From Tenebrio molitor (lineage: Eukaryota; Arthropoda; Insecta; Coleoptera; Tenebrionidae), in NCBI RefSeq assembly GCF_963966145.1, contig NC_091049.1:7006001-7070000 (forward strand): a stretch of 64,000 bases of DNA. Reading direction: 5' to 3'. How positions within the stretch are numbered: the stretch's first letter is position 1; each line of letters starts with the position of its first letter. Shown here piece after piece: positions 54,300-64,000 of the stretch. Under the pieces are notes generated by a model that searched no databases, was not told the origin of the DNA, and saw only the letters and a program-made list of their open reading frames with translations. Both the position numbers and the translations under genes were made by a program.

Positions 54300-57200
54300 C
54301 CACTAGACGTCGAGGGTGCTTCGGCGAAATAGTCGTTCGGGGTGGTTCGGCATCGAGAGGGTTCGAAATAAATTCGACGTGCATGTCCGCGGACGCGATC
54401 TGTTTTTGTTAAAGCGTCGGGGGTGGATTCGCATTTCGCGTAAATTGATCGAATCCGAATTATGCAGATGCGTTTTTTGCGGGGGTGGGATCCGCCGGAG
54501 GGTTAATCTGCTGTCCGTTTGGTGTCGTCTTCTGAATTATTTAATCGGTTACCTGCACCCCCGGCAAACCGCTGCTTTGACCCTCAAAATTCCAGCCGTG
54601 TCGGAAAACCACCCTCGTGTCGTCGCCTCTTCGCGCTTTCTTCAATTTAAAAATTCCACCCTCTCGACTGCAACTGCGACCACTCTCACCCCTTTCAAAA
54701 TGTTTCCTGCAAATTCACGGACAGACGAGGGGTTGTTGTTTTGCGGAAATAATTTAAAACCCGCCCCTGAGATGTGTTATTTACCCTCATCTCGGAGCCA
54801 ACTTTATTATTTATGAAAACGTTCGGAAACTGACGTTATCTGTTTGAAGCGTGATCACGTGAGTCGGCGCTACCAATCACGGGTGCGCGTCCTCACGTGA
54901 CTCGTCACAGCCAGCTTCGACTTGACGAATGTGGCTTTGCATCCCTCGACTTGAACAGCCCTTTCAGAGCCAATTAGGTAGACATTAGACGCAACCCTCG
55001 CCGTTACCGAACCGGCCTCTTTGCGAACTAATGTACCGTCGACGGGGTTAATGTTTACGACACATTTCTGGTCACGTGACGTTTAAATTCGCTACATCCC
55101 TTCGTGCACCGTCTGCATGTTTGTTTGCGACACAGTTTTCGGTCCTGCTCTGGAAACTTACACTTTTCGCGGTCGTATTGTCCTGGTCCGTGTTATCGAT
55201 CGCTTGCATCTAGACACCGTTGACTCTCGATTAGCATCCAGGGCCGGCTTATCACGAATTTACGGCGGTCTGAACGGATTTGGGGCCCTTCAATTAATAT
55301 TTGACGGGCGCAATCATACCGAGATGCAAGCAACGGTTTATAAATTTTAATCCGACGCGTATTTCCCTGGGGGTTGCTTCCGGCGGTGCAAGAAGCAAGC
55401 CCTCCAACCTTGAAAGCGTCGCACTTCCTTCTAGTCCCTTGGAGTCGGTTAAATTGCGATTTATGGAAAAGTGGATGGGCGGGGCTTGGTTTTCCATTGT
55501 GATCATATGGACTCGACACCACGTGACGTCCACTTCTGGACGACAGCGTCCAATCTTCGCCCTGACCGTATTCCGTTCCCATCCGCCGGCGCCCCCGTCC
55601 CGCTCCGTGATTAATTGCGAGTCTTATTGCTTTCGGAAGCCGTTCGTCTGCTGATTGATTGGGGGAATCTGAGCATTTTTCCGCCGCCCCCGGAGCCGCC
55701 TAATTGCGGTCAGGGTCGCGTTTCTCGCCTACTGGGACCGGGATAATTATCTTTCCGCGTGCATCGGTATAAGTGCGTCCCGGACTCGTTCGCCGCCCCG
55801 CCGCCAGCTTCCCGCCCCCACCAGCCGGAGCTGGTGCGCGCTGTTCGCTCCGTCGGCGGGCGGAAATTTCAGTTTTGGCCGCACGATGCTGACGTTCAGC
55901 TGGGATTTTCCAAAAATCCTCTAGCATCTAGCACTCTCGTCCCGACTGTCGCCTGTTTATTTTCCGAAATCGCGTACGACCTCTTCTCCCCGTCTGTTCT
56001 TCCTCTTCCGGTGTGCAGTGTGCGTGTGTGCGCGTCCTAATTGGTGTGTCGGTGTCGTCGGTGCCAAATCCCCACTCCCGAAACGTGCTTTAAGACGTAA
56101 CGCGGTTCTAAATTTTTTCGAAAATTGTTGATATTTTTTTAGAACTGTTTTGTTTAGTGTTGAAGCCTTGTTGATAGTTGATAACACACACGAAAGCTCG
56201 ACAGGTTCGTATGCTGAGGGGTTCTGGGCTTGCTGGGCGCGAAGACGCACTCGGAAACGCGAACTTTCGAAAAAGCTCGAAGCTTTACCAAGAAAACAAA
56301 CTCTAACCTTCTCGGACGCAATTAATTCGTTTCATTACAATATTTTAATTTGAATTGTTGCCATTAAACCGGGACGCGAGCTTTTCAAAGCTCACCGCAA
56401 TCTAGTGTTTTTGGGAGTTTGTTGGCATCCAAAGACACACGAAAGCTCTCAACTTTGGATCTTGCCGTGTCACAAAACTTGTCGGACGAGAGAATGCACT
56501 CGGAAACGCTAGCTTTCCAAAAAGCTCCGTTTTACTAAGATAACAAAATAATTCGCTCGAAAGCTCAAAAATTCTAGTAGGTGACTACTATCCAATCGAA
56601 GCTGTATTTTTATAACTGCCTGCGTGTTTTTCTTCACTCGAAGTTAACCTTTCGAAAAAACTTGGGAGCTTTTCTGAGAAAACAAAATAATTCGTTTGGC
56701 AACTTGAACCTCCTTAACGTGACAAATCTATTAACTCCACATTGATGTTTTCTCATGTGGGCCGTGAGCTTTCGAAAGCTCACCTTCATTCTAAATGTTT
56801 TCGACTGTTGTCATTTAATCAGATTCATCAAGAAAGCGTGTTGAGCTTTTTTAGGTTGTACGCACTCGAGCTTTTTAAAAGCTCGACATTTTCTAGAGAA
56901 AATCGAGTAATTTGCTTGAGAGCTTGGCGCACCATAATCCGTCTGGTGACCTCTTCCGACGTAACTAACTAATCTGCTAAATTACAATATTTAAATTGGA
57001 GCTTTTTCAGGTGGGCCGAACTTTTCGAAGCTCGACCTGAAAGAGTCGAAGCTTTCGATTCTGAACGGCGCCGATGTGGAGGGTTTCGGGCTCAAAGCTC
57101 GACAATAAAAACGCGAGCATCTCCTGAAAGCTTTTTTATTGTTATTGCAGTGTCGGTGCATCGGTTAATGCTCATATGTTCCACTTAAATCCGCCACTTT

Positions 57201-58900
57201 CTAGTTTACGTCTCAATTTTCAGAGACTCATCCGTCCACGTGACAATTATGTAACGTATGCAACCCATAGCACAGGTCGTGTTAGAGTCATCGAAAAAAT
57301 CAGTGCATGTCTTGGTTCTAAAATCCTGGAACCGATTCAATCCGGGACGCTACTCTCGATACAAAGACACCACCCTCGGGACTATCTCATAATCGGAAGA
57401 CCTACCCTCGACCCTATTAATTTCACCCCGGAATGCGTCTTTATTGTCCCGTGACGTCAGCGAACGGGTCTTACGTTATTTATTAGCAATATCGGTTCTT
57501 ATCCAAATTCCGGACAATCGAACGCAACAAGTTCCACTCGATTTTTTACTTTGTCCAGTCATGTGACCCACAACCAGTCACGAGACAGTTCACGTGACCC
57601 GTTTCGTTTGTTTTGTTTAATCTGCGGTCGGCGCGTCTTGGCCACAGCCCCCATTAATCTCCCTGTGTGGTTCTCGTCCCGACAAATAAACGGAAACGTG
57701 GCTGGAACAGCGAGGATGAGGGGTGGGTACGTGACGACCTATCTATTGCCCCCGATTTTGGAAAAATTTCGCCGCTCCCATAAATCACGATTAAAACGCG
57801 GGACAGACGCTCGGTTTTTTTCAACCCCTAATAAAGGTGAGAACGTCGAAGCGCGCTCGGGACCAATAAAACGCCACCCCCGCTGATTTACGCGCCCTTT
57901 GTCTGATCTTGCAATCTTCGGTATCGGATAAGCAAAGGGTTTTCGACGGGACCAGCGTCGGATTCGCCCTCTGATGAATTCCGAATGAAGAGCGGCGAAG
58001 GGGTGGAATCGTCGCAGTCTTTGTTCCGTTTTATTCCGCCTAAGGGCTGTAACGTAAAACCAACAGTGACGTTTCAGTGTGCACCGAATTATGGCCTCTG
58101 GTGTCGAGGGATGTGTGTCGGGGGTGGTTTAGGGGACGGTGAAATTTTCCACAAACAGTGGCGAATGTAATATTGCGCTTCCAATTTGTAAAGATAAATG
58201 CATTGATAAAACGTATCAACAGACTGATTAAATTTTATCTGTGTGCTTTTGTTTTTAATTAAAGGGGCGGCGAAAGGGTCAATATCATTAAGTGAATTAG
58301 CGTAGAATAATTAGCGAAATGTCGTATTTTTATTTATACAGGGAGATAAATTATCGATCGGGTGGTTTATCCGAGGTCGTGTATCGACGAACATGTCAAA
58401 AACAGAAAATCCGTTTGTTATGAAAATCCTTTCAACTGGGACCGGTCCAGGTGGGGAATTCATCTCGTCGGGGTGTGTTCCCGATGGACGACAAGGGTGC
58501 GACACGACACCACTCCACAACACGATTATGCGCGATCCGGACGTCGGAGTGACGGATCCGAATCCAATTGAGTTCTCGTGGGACGTCTTCCCGACTGCAG
58601 GATTCGAACGTAATTGGCTCAATCCGCCCGACCCCCGAGTGCGAAAAATCGCCCCTAATTTCGCTCCACTCTGAAAAAATCACCGCCAATTCAGAGCTTT
58701 TTAGACGTCAATAAAATCACCACCGCGCCTGACACACCCTCCAGAAACAGTGTCGTAGGCCCGCCATCCCTTAAACACTATGAAATCGGATCGATCGTGA
58801 CGTCCAATCGTTAATCCGGTCGGTAGATCAACTTAAGCACATTAAATTCCGGGATGGACCGCCACATCTGCGGTCCGGATATTGTGAAGGAGGCGAAGAA
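54300..58900. promoter_or_regulatory. CpG-rich region, probable regulatory or 5' gene region
   Basis: GC and CpG content rise strongly. It contains CACGTG boxes at 54856, 54894, 55073 (full GTCACGTGAC), 55520, 57237 and 57591. TATAAG at 55769 and TCAGT at 55869 could be core promoter elements but are weak. Several open frames (54316-54816, 55301-55654, 58393-58674) overlap open frames on the opposite strand and show no domain, so none is called a gene. A first exon or enhancer of the gene to the right is plausible (inference). Confidence 0.4.
56190..57130. repeat. Degenerate repeat built on GAGCTTTCGAAAGCTC
   Basis: At least a dozen partial or full copies of this palindrome occur in about 950 bp (best at 56768-56783). 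Two larger submotifs alternate. One has GCACTCGGAAACGC then AAAAAGCTC and AAGAAAACAAA (56246, 56500, 56637, 56870). The other has GGGCCGTGAGCTTTCGAAAG-like text (56375, 56758, 57014). It looks like an old tandem array. Confidence 0.65.
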
Positions 58901-59214
58901 TCGGGGCCATTATTGACAGAGCCCGGATTAATTTTACGCCCGGATTGGAACCCCAATCACCCGGGCGGCTTGAAAAAATGACTGAAAAATTGCCTCGTTC
59001 GCTGTTCTAGGATGGGAGATGTCTGAGTTAATCGAAGAGGGGAGCTTTGTCTCATACGAAAATTTTTAATTCCTCCGTGTTTATAGTCTCGACAATTTCT
59101 TTCTCCCAAATTTCCATCAGTCTATTTGTTCTTTCCAGCAGAGACAAACTGTCACTCGAGGTACTGTGTCTTGCAAATTGTTAGTCTTTTACAACCGACA
59201 CCTTTCTATCGGTT

Positions 59215-61408
59215 AATTTCTTTCGAATTGAGAAGACACAATCGATTTGTAGTTCCCAACTGCAACTCCGTTGTCTCTTATTGCAACAAATAAATACTCC
59301 ACTTTTGAAAGTTAGGAAGATTTATCCCCTCAGATGAATTCCTAATTATTTTTTCACAAATACACAAATTCTCATGTCAAGTACAATTGACAAATTTTTT
59401 GAACAACAACATAGTTTCCAACAAAATGATGGATAACGTACATTAAATATCATCTTTTTAGTACTCTGTAATTGCAGACATTGTCTCTTTCTTCCCACAA
59501 GATTCTTCTCTTTATGTTTTCCAAATTGATAAGACTACTTCAGAATTTTGTCTCTTATTCCAAAAGAGAGAAATACATTTTTCTCGCATTAGCTTCAGCT
59601 AATTGACTCTTGTTTGTTTCTTATTAAGAAAGTAAAAACTCTAATTCTTATAGTCTCTTACTCCCACACAGAAAATATACAGGGTGTCTCAGCTAAGATT
59701 TTCGAGCCTAATATCTCGGTTATTTGCCAACGGATTTTTATGAAATTTAAAATGTTTCCTTTATCGAAAATTATGCGCGATTATTATTAGATTGTTAAAC
59801 ATTAAAAAATAGGGGTCTACACAAACAATTAAGCAAATCACTTGTCTGATTCAACGAAAAGATTAGATTTTGTCGTTAAAAATTTTATGTAAAATTTGAA
59901 GGTATTTGAGCAGTTACCTTTTGAAACAATTGATGATTAATTGCCAAGCAACATGTTGTACACACTTTAAAGTCTGTCAAAATTGGGCGCGCTTTATTAG
60001 AAACGTCAAATTGTCAAAATTTATTGAAAATACTGTAAAAATCGACTACAGCGGCAGAAATTTCAATATTGCTGAAAAAGGAAAAAATTTGCTTATGGAG
60101 AGTGTCGTAAGAATTTCAATGACACAGTTCGTTTTCTCGTGGAACACTATCCAAATGTAGGCTTTACAAAATGTAAGGTTAAGAGAGTCGTCAATTATTT
60201 GAAGACACAGGAAGCGTACGTAAACTAAATTACCTTGCTAAAATATCCCGATCATGTTTTAGTCCTTTATGGAAGAATTAAAACATCCAGTATAATAAAT
60301 TACGTCCAAATGTTGTATTTAACTTTGTAAGTCTTTATAAGGTTAGCAAGATAAACGTCAAATATGTCACCTGCGCTTCTGCAAAAAGGGATGACCAAAA
60401 TTCTGCAAAATTGCAATTAACACAGTTTTTTGCTTTTTTCTTGCAAACCAGACGTCTTTCAAGGACGAGTTTTTCCCTACAGCATTTTTTATTGACGATC
60501 AATTTTTTATGTAAATCTTAATTGATTCAACATTTTTTAAAGGCATGTAAAAATTACGTTTTTAAGACTTGGGTGATTGCATTAATGGGATTTTATTCTT
60601 CACCGTCTAAAATATCTGCATGTTAAACTTCACAAAAATCCGCTGGAAAATAACTAAGTTATTACACTCGAAAGTCCTAGCTGAGACACCCTGTAGATTT
60701 CTCTATTTCTAATAGTTCCCAAGAGCCAAGTAATTCTTAATTTAACAGATAAAACTTCTCTGAACATTTATTTCATATTTGTTGTCTCTTCCTCCAAAAC
60801 AGTTTCTAAAGAAAATTTTTAATGCAACATTTTTGTCTCTTACAGGCTTTCGATTAATTTGTTTCTAATTGAAAAGATACAATCGATTTATCGTTTTCAA
60901 CTGCAAGTCCGTTGTCTCTTATTGCAACAAAAATCTAGTAAATGCTCCACTTTTGAAGGTTTGGAAGATTTATCTCCTCAGCTTTGAAAAGACACAAATA
61001 CTCATGTGAACAATTGCGACAAATTGTTTGAACAACAAATATTCTCCAATTAAAAGGATAGATAACGATCTTTTTTATTACTCTGTAATTCCAGACATTG
61101 TCTTTTTCTTCTCACATATTTCTTCTCTTTATGTTTTCCAAGTTGATAAGACTACGTCAGAATTTTTTCTCTTATCTGAGAATTATTACACTTTTGTTTG
61201 TTTCTTATTAAGTAAATAAAAACTCTAACTCTTATAGTCTCTTATTCCCACACAGAAAATCTAGATTTCTCTATTTCTGATAATTCGCAAGGACCAAGTA
61301 ATTGTTAATTTGTTCAAATTTCTCGGAACATTTATTTCATATTTGTTGTCTCTTCCTCCAAAACAATTTCTAAAGAAAACTTTTAATGCAACATTTTTAT
61401 CTCTTGCA
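59215..61408. repeat. Tandem duplication of about 560-620 bp with GTCTCTT motifs
   Basis: Copy 1 is 59215-59677 plus 60694-60845, split by a transposon; copy 2 is 60853-61408. Shared phrases are TCCGTTGTCTCTTATTGCAA, CTCTTTATGTTTTCCAA and GTTGTCTCTTCCTCCAAAAC. The word GTCTCTT or a one-base variant recurs at least ten times, often every 60-130 bp. Non-coding. Confidence 0.8.
59680..60693. mobile_element. CAGGGTGTCTCAGCTAAG transposon, 1.01 kb
   Basis: TIRs and TA flanks are as in the copy at 45531-46619. Much of the interior matches, including a relic transposase-like frame (about 60030-60240, frameshifted). The uninterrupted target is visible in the tandem sister at about 61248-61280 (CACACAGAAAATCTAGATTT). 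Confidence 0.9.
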
Positions 61409-62720
61409 GACTTCTAAAGGACATCAACTGCAAAAATTGTTTCTCTTCCCCACATAAGAATCCCCCATTGTTTAAATGGACATCAATCTTCACAAAACAC
61501 TCCATTTATCTCTAATTAAGAAAACACAAACCCCAACTGAAAATATTGTATTTCACCCCTCCACAAAACTCCCAAATCTCGAAAGTTTCTGCCGCCCACA
61601 ACAGACACGTTACTTGACATCGGTTCGTACAATCTCGTCGGTTTAGGGATCGAGATAATCCACCCCTTACCTGAATCTCCATCATCCCATTTGTTCGTAA
61701 TTAACGAGAAACAACCCCAACTCGAAATATTGTAAAATAAATTCGTCGGTGAATCCCCGAAATCCGGCAAACTCTCCTATCTCAGCGACGAAAATGGAAA
61801 CGGAAGCTCGGGGTCGCGTGGGAGCTTTACACCCGGAAACAACCCCGACGCACCTTGCATCTCGATAAAATATTTTGATTATTTGCAATTTTGTGAAAAA
61901 ACGGCACGCGTCCTTTGCCAACGGGGGATGAGGGATGATTGGTATTTCAGCTGCAGCCGAGTCGTATTTTGTCGAGGGGGCGGGAATCGAGACGCATTTC
62001 TTGCATCGGACGTATTTTTCAAATTTTATTCGGGCACGCTTTGAAGTTCGTTCCGAGGGGGGTGGGCAATATTGGGCTTTCATTTTTTCTCGCCCGGAAA
62101 GTCGGAATTCGGGGGTGGAACCGTAAAACGCTGCCGCGATCACACATTCCGCATTTCCTCAACCCCTACGTGACCAATGAACCCAATCCGACGACCCCAC
62201 CCCCGTCATCCGACCCACCGCCGCCACCTAATTTCCGAACAGAACCACCCACTTAAAACTTTTAATAAACCGCACCCTCACACACGGCCGACTCGAGCAC
62301 GTGCCCGGGGTTGCGCACCCCTGTTCCATTAAAAAAGTGACAAATTTCGGCCGGTGAAGACCGATTGAATTCGTTTAATTGGCGGCGGCGACGAGCTGAG
62401 ACCAGCGATTAATTTTCATCGGATATTGGGGAATATTTATTGCGGTTTTTCCGGGGGCAACAGCTTGACAAGACAAGAGGGTGGGTGCTGTTTCAGCATG
62501 AATTTGTTTGGTTTTGGAAGGGTGTCGGCCCGGACGGTCTTGTAAGGGTAGGGCGATCGATGGCGGCTGTTTCTGGAGGTCAGTCGAGATTATGGGGGTT
62601 GTTTCGTGTTGCACTGAAATGATCAACCCGAATGCTAAACAGACATCGGAATTTACTAATTGTTTAACGAAGACCAAACATTCTATGCATTCCCAAAGCG
62701 GAAATGCTTTCTCCAGCACA
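61409..62720. other. Intergenic or intronic DNA, no gene supported
   Basis: 61550-62400 is CpG-richer with open frames on both strands (for example 153 codons on the minus strand, 61682-62143). None has a recognisable domain, signal peptide or splice context. One more CACGTG lies at 62298. Confidence 0.35.
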
Positions 62721-62723
62721 AAA

Positions 62724-62775
62724 TAATAGTAACAATAATAATAATGAATATGAATAATAAGTAATCATAAATAAG
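62724..62775. repeat. AT-rich simple repeat
   Basis: Imperfect (AAT)n with AATAATAATAATGAATATG. Confidence 0.7.
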
Positions 62776-62889
62776 TCCGACCTCAATGCCGTGCCCCTTT
62801 ATAATAACAATAAATTAAAATACAAAAGAATGTTGAATCTACAAACAATCGAAAAAAAAAAATCGTTAAGCATTTTAGTTCCCTTTGAG

Positions 62890-63380
62890 ACGTCAACTTT
62901 TTTCCGTCGTAGCCGTTTACGTTTCAACTCCTCGATTTGTTTATTTACGAAATGTGTTTCTATTTAAAACGAAAACTGCATCGTAGCATTAAAAAGCTGT
63001 CAAAACTACCAACTTGTCGTTTTTATTTTGAACGCACTATACCCATCGTAGCCGTTTACGTTTCAAATAGTTGATCCGCTTGATCAAAAAATTAGTTTCT
63101 ATTTGAAAAAAAAATAGAACGTGATTAGAGAAGATTAAAATATTGATTCTCACTGAAGAACTGTTACAGTGAAGTTTTTTTTTGAACGCACGATACCAGT
63201 CGTAGCCGTTTACATTAGAACTAGTTGATTCGCCTAGTCAAGGAAATTGTTTCCATTTGAAAAAAAAAGTAGATCATCATGGATTAAAATATTGATAGCC
63301 ACTGAAGAACTGTCAAAATTGCAAACTTTTTGATTGATGTTATTTTTTTTTTGAACGCCCTATACCCGCCGTAGCGCCGG
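62890..63380. repeat. Tandem repeat of about 140-170 bp with TCGTAGCCGTTTAC
   Basis: TCGTAGCCGTTTAC starts at 62907, 63047 and, slightly changed, 63200; a decayed fourth start is near 63369. Each unit also has GTTTCTATTT, an A run, CTGAAGAACTGT in two units, and TTTTGAACGCAC before the next start. Non-coding. Confidence 0.8.
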
Positions 63381-63890
63381 TATGTTGTGCGTGGTCGCTT
63401 CGTCTCTCCAGAAATTGAATTTCTAGTGGAAAATGCATTTTACAAAAAGATAAATTATTGATTGTCGTGGGACAGGTTGGTGAAAAACAATTTTCGCAAT
63501 TTTAACCGGATTTCGGCGCCGCAACCTCGACATGTCGCTCACTAAACTTTATTATCTTTTCATTAAAATTCTATTATTTACGTTGGGGGCGTGTTATTTC
63601 GCCCCGGAGCCGAACAACAGATCCGGAAGCGTTTAATCCGCCATATTGCGTCCCAACGACACAAAAATTCTCCGGAATCAAATCGAGAGATTTGCGTTTT
63701 TCCACCTCGGAATGATTAAACTTCGGAATTATCGCCGCTTAAGCCCGGCGCACGATTAATCAATTTAAAGGCGACGCGTTTTCGCGTAATTTACTTTGAT
63801 AGATAAAATCCGGAGGAATCCGGAGGTGGCAGAAAAATCGAACGGTCCCGGACTAATAGCGTTAATTAACAATCGACTAGTTTTTTGCAG

Positions 63891-64000
63891 GTCGGCGATA
63901 ACCGCGAGATCCCGACCCGCCATCAGCGGCACCGCCCGGAGCAATCCGGGAACATCTCCGGTTAAACGCACCTCTTCAATCCGGAAAGCTGCCGGCAAAA
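63891..64000 (+). CDS. Possible coding exon reaching the window edge
   Basis: A pyrimidine tract and acceptor (AGTTTTTTGCAG) end at 63890. After it only one frame is open to the edge, starting at base 63892. It reads SAITARSRPAISGTARSNPG then TSPVKRTSSIRKAAGK. The peptide is rich in Ser, Arg, Thr and Ala, like a basic disordered linker, with no domain recognised. The opposite strand is also open (63765-63998), which lowers confidence. If real, the CpG-rich DNA to the left is probably this gene's upstream or intron. Confidence 0.35.

Noticed and set aside
54316..54816. 166-codon open frame
   Set aside because: GC-rich context makes long open frames likely by chance; composition is irregular, with no domain or splice context.
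55193..55654. Overlapping open frames on both strands (129 and 117 codons)
   Set aside because: Mutually overlapping frames in CpG-rich DNA without recognisable protein features.
58311..58689. Open frames on both strands (93, 85 and 103 codons)
   Set aside because: No recognised domain, and four frames open at once points to composition rather than coding.
61682..62143. 153-codon minus-strand frame
   Set aside because: No domain, no paralogue and no splice evidence; its sequence looks like translated non-coding DNA.
62890..63380. CRISPR-like array
   Set aside because: Unit lengths of 140-170 bp, imperfect repeats and a eukaryotic context exclude it.

Overview
This window is eukaryotic and almost certainly from an insect, possibly a beetle. 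The reasons are AT-rich DNA, intronless secreted proteins among many small terminal-inverted-repeat (TIR) transposons with TA target duplications, mariner-type transposase relics, and a tRNA-derived SINE. The species was not identified. The left 50.5 kb is a plus-strand, tandemly amplified cluster of single-exon leucine-rich-repeat (LRR) genes. From about 53.6 kb to the right edge, gene-free and more CpG-rich DNA looks like the regulatory or intronic flank of another locus.

The LRR cluster holds three related families. Family A has a signal peptide, about eight LRRs, a cysteine-containing C-terminal cap and a short hydrophobic tail that fits a GPI-anchor signal. It splits into A1 (2018, 9922, broken 25679, broken 46859) and A2 (3971, 13424, 21687, 30098). 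Family B has one intact gene (34269-35288), one clear pseudogene (7-1164) and many end fragments. Family C (27452, 38481, fragments near 42.9 and 50.2 kb) is broken in every copy. The order B, A1, A2, chimeric LRR fragment, B fragment recurs, so the locus grew by segmental duplication. There are signs of gene conversion (469 identical bases shared by two A2 genes), loss of the C-terminal anchor by a frameshift, whole-gene deletions, and transposons landing inside genes. This is a birth-and-death pattern, as in surface recognition or immune LRR families, but the function is not shown by the sequence.

The spaces between genes are mostly duplicated flanks invaded by mobile elements. About twenty TIR elements can be bounded, several by their TA duplications and some by an uninterrupted paralogous empty site. 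Others include a 1.6-kb foldback, two mariner-like transposase relics, an LTR with a tRNA-Lys-like primer-binding site on the minus strand, a SINE, two copies of a Crypton-like exon, and a relic of a widespread repetitive-element protein.

The right part (53.6-64 kb) has no LRR sequence. It holds six CACGTG boxes in 2.7 kb, a degenerate repeat built on GAGCTTTCGAAAGCTC, a tandem duplication rich in GTCTCTT motifs, a roughly 150-bp tandem repeat with TCGTAGCCGTTTAC, and at the edge a possible splice acceptor followed by an open basic reading frame.
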